From the NCBI GenBank assembly GCA_025144245.1, contig JALXXC010000003.1:160603-224602 (forward strand): 64,000 nt of DNA, given 5' to 3'. The notes under the pieces are model-generated. The model ran no database searches. It was given only the letters and a program-made list of their open reading frames with translations, and was not told the DNA's origin. The DNA comes from Corynebacterium sp. p3-SID1145 (GTDB lineage: Bacteria; Actinomycetota; Actinomycetes; Mycobacteriales; Mycobacteriaceae). The position numbers were made by a program, and so were the translations under genes. How positions within the stretch are numbered: the stretch's first letter is position 1; the number at the start of each line of letters is the position of its first letter. This document shows positions 1 through 8,289 of this stretch, piece after piece.

Positions 1-471
1 CTCGCGGCGGAGCTCATCTGCTTCAGCCCGCGGAACATAGCCGATCTCGATCGCTGAATCTGATCCGCCAGCCGCCTCGACACGCACTGCGGCGAGGCCG
101 AACAGGCGCGGCGCGAAAGGCTCGATGACGTCGACCGCCTGAATGCGGATGTAGCGGGTGGCACGGACCTTGGTGCTGATCAGCCCGCTGCGCATTTCCA
201 CCTCGTTCTCACCGAGACGAAAACCGATACGGGACCACCAGAATTGGGACAGCCCGAGAGCAAACGCAATGACGGCCACGACCACACCGGCGACCTGCGC
301 GATCTCTGTTGTCGACCACGATTCCGCCGTGCCGCGCTCAATGCCTTCGAGGACAGTGGTGGTGAAGTTGAAGACCAGAAGGGTGGCCAATGCAGCGGCG
401 ACAGCCCAGGCGCGGAGGAAGGGGGTGAGGCGGTGGACGCGTCGATAAGCGGAAGCGTTGGGGTTCGTCAC
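1..471 (-). CDS. PH-domain membrane protein, YdbT-like (3' part only)
   Basis: My own translation of the minus strand from a GTG at 471 stays open to the window edge, giving about 157 residues. It has a hydrophobic segment near residues 20-33 and another near 60-75, followed by a soluble stretch with GLISTKVRATRYIRIQAVDV, which is the pattern of bacterial PH (bPH2/YdbS-YdbT) proteins. The GTG overlaps the TGA of the upstream PH-domain gene (GTGA), so the two are translationally coupled and probably form a complex, as YdbS/YdbT pairs do. The function of such pairs is poorly known; membrane-associated roles are assumed. The C-terminal part lies outside the window. Confidence 0.8.
   Translation of the reverse strand, partial: MTNPNASAYRRVHRLTPFLRAWAVAAALATLLVFNFTTTVLEGIERGTAESWSTTEIAQVAGVVVAVIAFALGLSQFWWSRIGFRLGENEVEMRSGLISTKVRATRYIRIQAVDVIEPFAPRLFGLAAVRVEAAGGSDSAIEIGYVPRAEADELRRE
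440..450 (+). repeat. CGTCGATAAGC iterated 11-mer, copy 1
   Basis: Exact copy inside the YdbT-like gene, read on the minus strand as Ala-Tyr-Arg-Arg with a CGA codon. Confidence 0.9.
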
Positions 472-1010
472 AGGCCGCTCATCCGCTCGCGCGCGTTGAC
501 GGCGAGGCGCTCGCGCAATGCGTCGGCCTCTGCCGCTTCGAGGCCGGGGATTTTCGCGTCGGTCGAGGCGGACGCGGTGTGGAGCGTGACGCCTTTGAGG
601 CCGAGCGGGCGCGTGAACGGCCCGGTGGTGACGTCCACGAATTGGATGCGGCCGTAAGGCACCACCGTGAACGTCTGAAACATCTTCCCTTTGGATATCA
701 GCAGCTCATTGCCTGTTTCCAACCATCCAAGGTTGCGCACGCGCAGCGGGATCATGATGGCCTGGAACACAAACCACACACCCGTGGCCACCGCGCCGGT
801 CCACCACGATCCGCCGAGTAATAACTGCGACGCGAGGGAGCTGCCCGCGATGACGAGCGCCCACAACGTCTGCGCGATGTAGCGCGCCGCGATGAGCTTC
901 CGGGAGACCGGGTTCATCGCGGAGGCGGAGGTGGGCAGGGCGGGCGCGGGGGCGTCGTCAAGTGCGTGCCTAGCGCGGGCGGGCGGGCGCGGCTCGGACG
1001 GTTGCTCCAT
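468..1010 (-). CDS. PH-domain membrane protein, YdbS-like
   Basis: 180 residues. A Pro/Ala-rich N-terminus of about 30 residues is followed by two transmembrane helices (roughly residues 45-65 and 70-92) and a bPH2-type domain with the GNELLISKGKMFQTFTVVPY signature and a RIQFVDV strand. This is the usual architecture of the short partner (YdbS) in bacterial PH-domain pairs. It lies 10 bases downstream of the cytochrome b-like gene and overlaps the next PH gene by 4 bases, so the three may be cotranscribed. Function is not established for the family. Confidence 0.8.
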   Translation of the reverse strand: MEQPSEPRPPARARHALDDAPAPALPTSASAMNPVSRKLIAARYIAQTLWALVIAGSSLASQLLLGGSWWTGAVATGVWFVFQAIMIPLRVRNLGWLETGNELLISKGKMFQTFTVVPYGRIQFVDVTTGPFTRPLGLKGVTLHTASASTDAKIPGLEAAEADALRERLAVNARERMSGL

Positions 1011-1020
1011 GTGCGCTACC

Positions 1021-2514
1021 CTACCGCGCAGTGACCTCGCCGAACTTGCGGGCCACGGACGCGAGCACCGCCGGCTTCGTGGCCACCCACGCGCCCGCGA
1101 TCACAGCAAGCGAGACCGCGAAAATGATGAAACCGAGCCAGTTGTCCGCGTACACACCCGGATCGACATCCCCGCGCGCCGCGTACATGTTGTTCATATT
1201 GCGCAGCACGCCCGTGGCCAGAACCAACACGACGTGGATAACCACGAACAGGAGGAAGTAGATCATCACCGGGAAGTGGATTTTGCGCGCCGCTGCCGCC
1301 GGGAAGATCTTATTCGCCGTCTTCCACTCGTTCTTCCACCAGTAACTCATTCGCACGCCCGACGCGATCGCCAGCGGCGCCGCGATGAACACCGTGACGA
1401 AGTACGCCAGCTGCTGCAACGCGTTGTAATTCACCCACGCGTTCTCCGTGGGCCAATCCAGGCTCAGGTACTGCAGACCCGCCGACAGCGCATTCGGGAA
1501 CACTTCCCAGCTCGTCGGCACCACGCGCATCCACTGGCCTGTCACTGCGAGAAGCACAACGAAGATCACACCGTTGACGATCCACAGCACATCCAGCATC
1601 AAGTGGATCCACAGCGTCAGGCTGATCTTCTTCCCACCGCGCTTCGGCCGCCAGTACGCGTCCGGTTTGCGCTGCGTGCGCACCTGCCAACCCGTCTTCA
1701 CGATCAACGCCATCAAGAACATATTGAAAAAGTGCGACCAGCCGACCCACGCAGGCAACCCCACCGGTGCATTCTCCGGCAGGGGGTTCTCACCCGGGAA
1801 GCGTGCCAGGAAGTCCTGTCCCGCACCACTTCCCAGAAACGCCTTCGACACCATGATAGCCAGCGCCAACAGCACGACTGCGCCCAACACGCCGAACACA
1901 GCTAATCGACGCCAACCGCTGCCCTCCCCTTGCGAGCTCGCTGCCGGCTTCGTGGCCGCTGGTGTCTTGGCTTCCGGTTTTTTCGCTGCAGGTTTATCCG
2001 CGTTGTCCGGCTTTGTAGGGGCGGGGTTCGCTGCGGCCGCAGGTTTTGCGGGGGCCGTTGGCTTCGCGCTCCCCGGTGTGGCCGGAGCTGCTGGCGGTTT
2101 CGGCGCAGCCCCGCCCGGCGCGGCCGGTGCCGCGGGTGGTTTGGGCGCGGAGGCTCCCGGTGCAGCGGGCGGTTTCGGCGCAGTTGGCGGCTTCGGCGCC
2201 GCGTTTCCAGGTGCGGACGGTGTCACCGGAGGCTTCGGCGCGCCAGCGGTGGGTGCTGCGGGAGGCTTCGGTGCTGCCGCGGCCGGCGGAGCGGGGACAG
2301 CGGCACCCGGCGCGGATGGAGCAGCTGGCGGCTTAGGCGCTGCCGGGGCTACCGGCGCCGCGGGAGCGGCGGGTGGCTTCGGCGCCGCGGGAGCCTTTGG
2401 AGCAGAAGCGCCTGGCGCCTGGGGCGCTGCGGGGGCCCCAGGCGCTGCGGGCGGCTTGGGGGCTGCCGGAACGTCGTTGGGCGATGCTGCCTTCGGAATA
2501 TTGTTGCTAGTCAT
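1021..2514 (-). CDS. Pro/Ala-rich membrane protein with cytochrome b561-like domain
   Basis: 497 residues in two parts. Residues 15-195 are low complexity, built of APKPPAAP-like units, and are expected to be disordered and cytoplasmic. A first helix at about 206-226 is followed by a polytopic domain with four regularly placed histidines inside or at the ends of helices (H261, H304, H413, H427), as expected for two b-type hemes in the cytochrome b/b6-b561 fold. A WW...EWKT stretch precedes the third histidine. The domain suggests quinone- or membrane-linked electron transfer; the partner is not evident from neighbours. The long Ala/Pro arm is unusual for this domain and may have arisen by repeat expansion, so its length may differ between strains. 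Confidence 0.7.
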   Translation of the reverse strand: MTSNNIPKAASPNDVPAAPKPPAAPGAPAAPQAPGASAPKAPAAPKPPAAPAAPVAPAAPKPPAAPSAPGAAVPAPPAAAAPKPPAAPTAGAPKPPVTPSAPGNAAPKPPTAPKPPAAPGASAPKPPAAPAAPGGAAPKPPAAPATPGSAKPTAPAKPAAAANPAPTKPDNADKPAAKKPEAKTPAATKPAASSQGEGSGWRRLAVFGVLGAVVLLALAIMVSKAFLGSGAGQDFLARFPGENPLPENAPVGLPAWVGWSHFFNMFLMALIVKTGWQVRTQRKPDAYWRPKRGGKKISLTLWIHLMLDVLWIVNGVIFVVLLAVTGQWMRVVPTSWEVFPNALSAGLQYLSLDWPTENAWVNYNALQQLAYFVTVFIAAPLAIASGVRMSYWWKNEWKTANKIFPAAAARKIHFPVMIYFLLFVVIHVVLVLATGVLRNMNNMYAARGDVDPGVYADNWLGFIIFAVSLAVIAGAWVATKPAVLASVARKFGEVTAR

Positions 2515-2575
2515 CGCTGCTTAGATTATCCAAGCCGATCAGTTGGGTGGAATCGAACCTAGTGCGGTTAGGGGT

Positions 2576-3090
2576 TTAAATTCGCCCGAGTTCCCGCCAG
2601 CGGGTAAGCACCCGGACTTGCAGCAGTACTGGATAAAGGTGGCCGAACACGCCGATGAGCACGAGGACCAGCGACACCACCCATCCACCGGCAATGCCTG
2701 CCCAGATAGCGGCGACGATGTGAAGCAGCAGCGCCCACGTGTGGCCAGCGGCGGACGCTTGGACAGGCCGTGAATTCCTGATTGTCCTGTTTGCGTCAGA
2801 TTCACCGGATTGCTCGTCGCGCAGTGCGATGATCAGCCGGTTCCAACCGACTGCGGAGAGAAGGGAGTTGAAGAGGGGAGGGAGAGGCGTCGATAAGCGT
2901 TGTGCGAGAGCGACAAACGATCCCACAGTGAGCGCGGGACGTGGCGCTCGAGAGAATCGCCGGCGAAAGGCGCGAGCCCGAAGCCGAGGAGAATGGCTGT
3001 GATGGCGAAGCCCACGGAGTTAGCACCCACCGATGTGGCCACAATGACGAGACCGAGAACCGCAGCGACCGTGGCGAACAGTGCGATCAC
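2576..3090 (-). pseudogene. Small polytopic membrane protein, apparently frameshifted
   Basis: Two overlapping minus-strand frames complement each other. The first (GTG at 3090, behind an AGGAG site) encodes two hydrophobic helices and runs through LERHVPRSLWDRL and AYRRLSLP, then loses sense. The second, entered before 2890, continues with SLLSAVGWNRLI, a further helix pair and ends VFGHLYPVLLQVRVLTRWREL. That order resembles small acyltransferase-like membrane proteins of the CrtO (glycosyl-diaponeurosporenoate acyltransferase) type, but this assignment is weak. The shift must lie in the pyrimidine-rich tract at about 2860-2890 (CCCTCCCCTCTTC on the coding strand), next to iterated motif copy 2. 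It is either a real inactivation, slippage, or a sequencing error. Confidence 0.55.
2888..2898 (+). repeat. CGTCGATAAGC iterated 11-mer, copy 2
   Basis: Exact copy within the frameshifted membrane-protein gene, adjacent to the tract where the frame is lost. Confidence 0.9.
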
Positions 3091-3120
3091 TGGGTTTCAA
3101 CTCCTCTGGGTATCAAACAA

Positions 3121-3150
3121 ACGATACGGTACTATATTTGGTACCATTTA
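3121..3150 (+). promoter_or_regulatory. Candidate hicAB promoter/operator
   Basis: AT-rich stretch upstream of hicA with an inverted pair GGTAC (3128-3132) and GTACC (3141-3145) around TATATTTG. HicB antitoxins usually repress their own promoter by binding such palindromes. Assignment rests on position and symmetry only. Confidence 0.4.
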
Positions 3151-3186
3151 GACATAGGGTCAAGTATCCAAGAGATCTTGAGAAAG

Positions 3187-3414
3187 ATGCGCTCGAACCC
3201 ATCTAACATACGGTTCACTGAGTTAAAGAAGGTATGCAATCACCACTTCGGCGAGCCGAGAAACCGCGGTAGCTCGCACTTCATCTATAAGACTCCGTGG
3301 CCCGGCGACCCACGGGTAAACATTCAGGACAAAGGTGGTGCTGCCAAGCCTTACCAGGTTCGACAAGTTTTGAGCGCCATTGACCATCTTAGGGAGAATT
3401 CACATGAACGCTGA
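3187..3414 (+). CDS. hicA: HicA-type mRNA interferase toxin
   Basis: 75 residues from the ATG at 3187; upstream codons in the same frame belong to no plausible product. The sequence shows the HicA double-stranded-RNA-binding-like fold pattern: FTELKKVCNHHFGEP near the start and the GSSHFIYKTP segment holding the conserved catalytic histidine, then a C-terminal helix QVRQVLSAIDHL. HicA cleaves mRNA and tmRNA independent of the ribosome. The gene overlaps hicB by 11 bases, the standard toxin-first arrangement. The patch is AT-richer than its neighbours, suggesting acquisition by transfer. Confidence 0.85.
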   Translation: MRSNPSNIRFTELKKVCNHHFGEPRNRGSSHFIYKTPWPGDPRVNIQDKGGAAKPYQVRQVLSAIDHLRENSHER

Positions 3415-3730
3415 CAAATACACCTATCAGGTTGGCTGGTCCCAGGAGGACGAGCAGTTCGTTGCAACGGTCCGGGAGTTCCCGTCACTGTCCTGGCTGG
3501 AAGATTCCCGAGACGCCGCCGAAAAAGGCATCCTTTCCCTCGTCGAGGAGGTTTTGGCGGACCTTTTAGAAAGCGGCGATCCAGTCCCACAACCGCTTGG
3601 GATGCGTGAGTTCTCCGGGCGGTTCAATGTCCGCATTTCACCGTCGCTCCACCGGAAGCTCGTTGACGAAGCTGAAAATGAGGGGATCTCGCTCAATGCC
3701 CTCGTGACCCAAAAGCTGGCCTCTGCCTGA
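3404..3730 (+). CDS. hicB: HicB-type antitoxin
   Basis: 108 residues. I start at the ATG at 3404 because AGGGAG lies 7 bases upstream; an in-frame TTG at 3380 has no such site. The N-terminal half (YTYQVGWSQEDEQFVATV, then PSLSWLEDSRDAA) is the partial RNase H-like fold of HicB that caps HicA. The C-terminal half (GRFNVRISPSLHRKLVDEA, then GISLNALV) is a ribbon-helix-helix DNA-binding domain, so the protein should both neutralise HicA and repress the operon. It is followed by a 383-base gap with two inverted-repeat elements. Confidence 0.85.
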   Translation: MNADKYTYQVGWSQEDEQFVATVREFPSLSWLEDSRDAAEKGILSLVEEVLADLLESGDPVPQPLGMREFSGRFNVRISPSLHRKLVDEAENEGISLNALVTQKLASA

Positions 3731-3761
3731 GGCTGAGAAAGACATTTGGAACGCACCAACG

Positions 3762-3862
3762 GGTGAATCTGTTTACATCAGCACGATCTTGCTAAATGCC
3801 GAAATCGCGATGACCTTTCCTTATAAAACATGTCGCACATGGGGCATGTAAACAGATTCACC
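3762..3862. repeat. Inverted-repeat element A (17-bp perfect arms)
   Basis: The left arm GGTGAATCTGTTTACAT (3762-3778) and right arm ATGTAAACAGATTCACC (3846-3862) are exact reverse complements around a 67-base centre. It is the first of two related elements that, with the 92 bases between them, fill most of the gap between hicB and dnaE2. It could be a palindromic mobile or recombination element, or a structured transcript. Confidence 0.75.
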
Positions 3863-3954
3863 GGTCGGTAGAGACCGACCACCGCGAACGCTCCAGGCAG
3901 CACCGGCGCGGCGGGCGCAGCGAACGAAGTGGGAGCCGCCAGTGCGAGAACTAC

Positions 3955-4058
3955 GGTGGATCTGCTTTACATTTGGGCCCTCTGCCCTGCATAGTTAAAA
4001 TCCCCTGACATGGGCTTATAAGAAATGACACACTTTGGGAATGCAAAGTAGATCCACC
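3955..4058. repeat. Inverted-repeat element B (18-bp arms, 2 mismatches)
   Basis: Left arm GGTGGATCTGCTTTACAT (3955-3972) pairs with ATGCAAAGTAGATCCACC (4041-4058) with two mismatches. The right halves of A and B also align (CTTATAA, then ATG, CAC, GGG, ATG and AGAT-CACC in the same order), so A and B are diverged direct copies of one element spaced 193 bases apart. Confidence 0.7.
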
Positions 4059-4113
4059 CGCCTGCAAGGGCCAACCAGACTCGCCTCCTTCTAAGACCTG
4101 CCCCGAGCACGCG

Positions 4114-7100
4114 CTACCGGAAATCGCGGGACCCGCGGGTGAGCCACTCCCCCATCTCCAGCGGCTCGAGCTTGTCGGCGAGAACGCTGACGGCTCCGGA
4201 GGCGTTCTCGACTTTGCCGCGGACGATGAGGGCTTTGGCGGTGCGGGCGAGAATCTTCTGCCGGTTCCACAGGCCTTTGGGGATGATGATGTTGGTCAGG
4301 CCGGTCTCATCTTCCATGCCGAGGAAGGTGACGCCGGCGGCGGTGCGTGGGGCCTGGCGGTGCGTGACCACACCGGCGACGCGGACGCGGGTGCCGTCGG
4401 GGGCGTGTTTCAGGTCGGCGGCGGTTAGGACGTTGGCGCGGCGGAGGGAATCGCGCAGCATGTCCATGGGCATGAGCCCCGGGGTGACGCCGGTGGCGGC
4501 GATGTCGGTGGCCATGAGCTCGAAGGGGGTCATGCCGGGCAGGGAGGGGGCGTCGATAGCTGACAGGCCGGGGAGCATGCCGTCGCGTTCGGTGGCGGCG
4601 ACACCCGCTTGCCACAGAGCTTGTCGACGATCCACCCCGAAGCAGTCCAACGCCCCCGCACGCGCGAGTGCCTCGACGTGCTCCACCGACAAGTCGGCGC
4701 GGCGGGACAGGTCCGGGATTCCGGTGAAAGCGCTGGATGCCTGCTCAATCTCAATCCTTTCTGCAGCCTTCGAGCCGAGCCCTTTGATCAGATTCAACCC
4801 GACGCGGATGGTGCCAGAGTCGATGCAGCGGGCCTCCACGCCCGAGGCGTTGACGCTGACAGGCAGCACGTCAATGCCGTGGCGGCGGGCATCCTGGATC
4901 AGGGACTGGGGCGAGTAGAAGCCCATCGGCTGGGCGCGCAGCAGCCCGACGCAGAACTCCGCCGGGTAGTAGCGCTTGAACCAGGCCGAAAAATACACCA
5001 AGGACGCGAACGACTGGGAGTGGGATTCGGGGAACCCGTAGGCGGCGAATGCGACGATCTTCTGCCACAACCGGTCGGCCACCGCTTCGCTAATCCGGTT
5101 GGTGGCCCAGCACCCGTCGAAGAACCGTTGGCGCAGGGCGGCCATCTTGGCGGGCGAGCGTTTGGAGCCCATGGCGCGGCGCAGGGAATCGGCCTCGGCG
5201 CCGGAGAAGCCTGCGGCGTCGACGGCGATCTGCATGAGTTGTTCCTGGAACAGAGGGATGCCGAGGGTCTTGCCCAGGGAGCGCTCGAGGACGGGGTGGT
5301 CGTACTCGACGGGCTCAAGACCATCCCGCCGGCGCAGGTAGGGGTGGACGGAGCCGCCCTGAATGGGCCCCGGCCTGATCAGCGCGACTTCGACGACGAG
5401 GTCGAAGAACCGGCGGGGTTTGAGCCGGGGCAGGGTGTTCAGCTGCGCGCGGGATTCCACCTGGAAGACGCCGACGGCATCGGCGCGGCAGAGCATGTCG
5501 TAGACGCTGGGATCAGCCAGATCGAGCTCCCACAGACGAACCTCACGCCCGGTGGTTTCGCGGACGAGGTCGATCATGTGGTGCAGCGCTTCGAGCATGC
5601 CGAGCCCCAGCAGGTCGAATTTGACCAGGCCGGCGGCAGCGCAGTCGTCCTTGTCCCACTGCACGACAGAGCGCCCTTCCATGCGCGCCCACTCCACCGG
5701 AACGACATCGGCGATGGGGCGGTCGCAGATGACCATGCCGCCGGAGTGGATGCCCAGGTGGCGGGGCTGGCCTTTCAGTTGGGCGGCCAGTGACTCGACG
5801 AGCGAGGGAGGGGACGCGAGGCCTTTGGACCAGGCGTCGGCGGCGCCGGCCGGGTAGCCGAGGGCGCGGGCGGCATCGCGGACGGCACCTTTGGTGCGGT
5901 AGGTGATCACGTTGGCCACCTGCGCGGCGTTGTCGCGCCCGTAGGTGGAATAGGTGTACTGGATGACCTCTTCGCGGCGGCCGGATTCGATGTCGATGTC
6001 GATGTCGGGCGGGCCGTCGCGGTCCGGGGAGAGGAAGCGCTCGAAGAGCAGGCCGGCAGAGATCGGCTCCACGTTCGTGATGCCGAGGGCGAAGCACACC
6101 GCGGAATTCGCCGCCGATCCGCGCCCCTGACACAGGATATTGGCCCCGCGACAAAACGAGACGAGGTCGTCGACGATCAAGAAATAGCCGGGAAAGCCGA
6201 GCTGCTCAATGACGCGGAGTTCGTGCTCGATCTGGGCGCGGGCGCGTTCGCGCACGTCGACAGGACGGGAGGCGTACCGTTCGCGGCCGCGTTTATCCAC
6301 GAGGTGCCGCAGCCAGCTCATCTCGTCGTGGCCGTCGGGCGTGGGAAAGCGCGGCAGCCGCGGCACGACGAGGTCGAGGGTGAACGCGCACTGTTCCGCC
6401 AGCTCCACGGTGTATTCGAGGGCGTCGGCACAGTCGGGGGCCATGGCCAACAGTTGCTCCCCGGAGCGCAGCCAGTTCGCGCCCATCGGGTGCACGTCGC
6501 GGTACGAAGAAGCAATTGCTTGACGACGCCCCAATGCCCTCTTCGCCCCCGCCAACCTCGCCTGATCCCGGGTAGCTGCCCCGGGAGCAGCAGTGATAAT
6601 GGCTGGGATCTCGGGGTGGGCACGCAGCGCCGCATGCCGGTCAGAGTCTTCGGGCAGCATGGAAACTTCGAATTCCCTGACCACTCGGTCTATTTTGAAA
6701 TATTCGATCAGATCATCGATACGCTCAGCCCAGCGCCACCCGGCCAGGGCAATGCAGGTGCCGTCCAGCTCGGCGGCGATATCGGGCAGCGGAGGATAAT
6801 GCAGCACGCCTTTCACCCCTCCCGCCATATGCGCGCGGGCCATCAGGCGGGACAGGCGGCGGTACCCCTCGGGGCCGCGGGCGATGAGGGGAAGGGGTGG
6901 GGCGTCGAGAAGCGAGAGCTCGGCGCCGAATACCGCGGGCATGTCCGCTTCGGCGGCCGCCTCGGCGAATTTGACGGCACCGTAGAAACCATCCCTGTCC
7001 AGCACGCCGAGCGCGGAGAGGCCGAGTTCCCGGGCCCGGGCGACGAGCTCTTCGGGCTCGCTGGCGCCGCCGGTATCCGACAGGAAACTGTACGTCGAGA

Positions 7101-7263
7101 CGGCGTGCAACTCCGCGAACGGGACAGCGGTCTTGCCGCGGGGAATGCGCTCGCGCGCGGGCGCGCGGGTGTGGTCGACAGGCACAGGAGCGGGCCCGGG
7201 GCGACCAGAGAGCACGCGCTCCAGCCGCGACCAGGACAAGCCCTCTCCGCCGCGAAAATCCAC
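4114..7263 (-). CDS. dnaE2: Error-prone DNA polymerase III alpha subunit DnaE2
   Basis: 1049 residues, normal for DnaE2. Order: N-terminal PHP-like domain (about 48-120), polymerase domain with the catalytic PDIDIDIE (Asp420, 422, 424) and VKFDLLGLGML, tandem helix-hairpin region (IKGLGSKAAERI), OB domain (RVRVAGVVTHRQAPRT) and a SRDFR C-terminus typical of this branch. DnaE2 performs translesion synthesis and damage-induced mutagenesis with ImuA'/ImuB, encoded at 11855-14191. The PHP metal site is eroded: the HxH motif is H53-A-V55 and the TDHDG-type motif is LDRDG (Arg90). Transcription probably starts at the GTG: a TATTCT -10 lies 6 bases upstream and a LexA-like box just beyond it, so it should be SOS induced. 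Confidence 0.93.
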   Translation of the reverse strand: MDFRGGEGLSWSRLERVLSGRPGPAPVPVDHTRAPARERIPRGKTAVPFAELHAVSTYSFLSDTGGASEPEELVARARELGLSALGVLDRDGFYGAVKFAEAAAEADMPAVFGAELSLLDAPPLPLIARGPEGYRRLSRLMARAHMAGGVKGVLHYPPLPDIAAELDGTCIALAGWRWAERIDDLIEYFKIDRVVREFEVSMLPEDSDRHAALRAHPEIPAIITAAPGAATRDQARLAGAKRALGRRQAIASSYRDVHPMGANWLRSGEQLLAMAPDCADALEYTVELAEQCAFTLDLVVPRLPRFPTPDGHDEMSWLRHLVDKRGRERYASRPVDVRERARAQIEHELRVIEQLGFPGYFLIVDDLVSFCRGANILCQGRGSAANSAVCFALGITNVEPISAGLLFERFLSPDRDGPPDIDIDIESGRREEVIQYTYSTYGRDNAAQVANVITYRTKGAVRDAARALGYPAGAADAWSKGLASPPSLVESLAAQLKGQPRHLGIHSGGMVICDRPIADVVPVEWARMEGRSVVQWDKDDCAAAGLVKFDLLGLGMLEALHHMIDLVRETTGREVRLWELDLADPSVYDMLCRADAVGVFQVESRAQLNTLPRLKPRRFFDLVVEVALIRPGPIQGGSVHPYLRRRDGLEPVEYDHPVLERSLGKTLGIPLFQEQLMQIAVDAAGFSGAEADSLRRAMGSKRSPAKMAALRQRFFDGCWATNRISEAVADRLWQKIVAFAAYGFPESHSQSFASLVYFSAWFKRYYPAEFCVGLLRAQPMGFYSPQSLIQDARRHGIDVLPVSVNASGVEARCIDSGTIRVGLNLIKGLGSKAAERIEIEQASSAFTGIPDLSRRADLSVEHVEALARAGALDCFGVDRRQALWQAGVAATERDGMLPGLSAIDAPSLPGMTPFELMATDIAATGVTPGLMPMDMLRDSLRRANVLTAADLKHAPDGTRVRVAGVVTHRQAPRTAAGVTFLGMEDETGLTNIIIPKGLWNRQKILARTAKALIVRGKVENASGAVSVLADKLEPLEMGEWLTRGSRDFR

Positions 7264-7269
7264 GCGCCC

Positions 7270-7297
7270 AGAATAACTCTTTCGAAACTGTGTTCCA
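7270..7297 (-). promoter_or_regulatory. LexA (SOS) box and -10 of dnaE2
   Basis: On the plus strand TCGAAACTGTGTTCCA (7282-7297) matches the actinobacterial LexA consensus TCGAA(A/C)-N4-GTTCGA at all but one conserved position. On the minus strand TATTCT (7270-7275) sits 6 bases before the dnaE2 GTG, so LexA would cover the -10/-35 spacer. Confidence 0.75.
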
Positions 7298-7326
7298 ACC
7301 CCGGATTAAGTGGGGCCCACCCAAAC

Positions 7327-7342
7327 TAGACTAAGCGGTACA
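7327..7342 (+). promoter_or_regulatory. Possible McbR-like site upstream of metQ
   Basis: TAGAC followed by 6 bases and GTACA resembles the corynebacterial McbR operator TAGAC-N6-GTCTA with two mismatches in the right half. McbR represses sulfur and methionine genes, so the site would make sense here, but the match is imperfect. Confidence 0.3.
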
Positions 7343-7404
7343 CACGGTGTTACATTTTCCTCACGTTCATTTCCCGACGACTTAAAGAAAGAGCAGGAAG
7401 CGAC

Positions 7405-8289
7405 ATGCGCCTCAACCGTGTAATCGCAACCGCGGCAGCCTCCATCCTGGCTGCAACCGGACTCGTTGCGTGTTCCTCCGATTCCGCAGACAACGCCTCC
7501 GGCGGGGACGACCAGGCCATCCGCATCGGCACCACCGACTCCGACCAGAAGGCATGGTCCGTCTTCACGGAGAAGGCGAAGGAAGAGGGCATCGAGCTCG
7601 AGCTCGTCCCCTTCACCGAGTACACCCCGGTGAACCCGGCGCTGGCTGAGAAGCAGATCGACATCAACAAGTTCCAACACATCCTCTACCTGTCGCAGTA
7701 CAACGCCACCTCCGGCAACGACCTGAAGATCATCGGCTCCGCCGAGATCAACACCCTCGGCCTGTTCTGGAAGGACCACGACAGCCTCGACGGCATCGAG
7801 GGCCAGAAGATCGCCATCCCGAACGACCCGTCCAACCAGGGCCGTGCCATCAACGTGCTCGTCCAGGCCGACCTGGTCAAGGTCAAGGACGGCGCGGACA
7901 AGCTAAACCCGACCCCGGCCGACATCGACAAAGAAGGCTCCAAGGTCGAGATCACCCCGGTCGACGCATCCCAGACCCCGACCGCCTACAACCAGGGCGA
8001 CCCGGCGATCATCAACAACAACTGGCTCTCCCGCGCCGGCATCGACGCATCCACCGCTGTCGCTTCCGACGACCCGAACTCCGAGCTGGCTGAGCCGTAC
8101 ATCAACGTCTTCGCCGTCCGCGCCGAGGACATCGACAACCCGACCTACGAGAAGCTCGTCGAGATCTGGCAGACCCCGGAGGTCACCGACGCACTGAACG
8201 AGGACTCCAACGGCACCGCCGTCCAGGTCCAGAAGTCCAAGGAGGATCTGAACGCGATCCTCGACCGCCTCGTGGAGGAAGCTAAGTAA
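7405..8289 (+). CDS. metQ: Methionine ABC transporter substrate-binding lipoprotein MetQ
   Basis: 294 residues with a signal peptide and lipobox LVAC (Cys23), so it is lipid-anchored outside the membrane. The body is the NlpA/MetQ family type II binding fold (FTEYTPVNPALAEKQIDINK and PNDPSNQGRAINVL motifs), which binds L- or D-methionine. AGGAA precedes the ATG. Its TAA overlaps the metN ATG (TAATG), giving a coupled metQ-metN-metI operon closed by a strong terminator at 10092. Confidence 0.92.
   Translation: MRLNRVIATAAASILAATGLVACSSDSADNASGGDDQAIRIGTTDSDQKAWSVFTEKAKEEGIELELVPFTEYTPVNPALAEKQIDINKFQHILYLSQYNATSGNDLKIIGSAEINTLGLFWKDHDSLDGIEGQKIAIPNDPSNQGRAINVLVQADLVKVKDGADKLNPTPADIDKEGSKVEITPVDASQTPTAYNQGDPAIINNNWLSRAGIDASTAVASDDPNSELAEPYINVFAVRAEDIDNPTYEKLVEIWQTPEVTDALNEDSNGTAVQVQKSKEDLNAILDRLVEEAK

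Noticed and set aside
6281-6295. TTTATCCAC as a DnaA box or origin signal
   Set aside because: Single occurrence inside dnaE2, with no cluster or AT-rich unwinding region.
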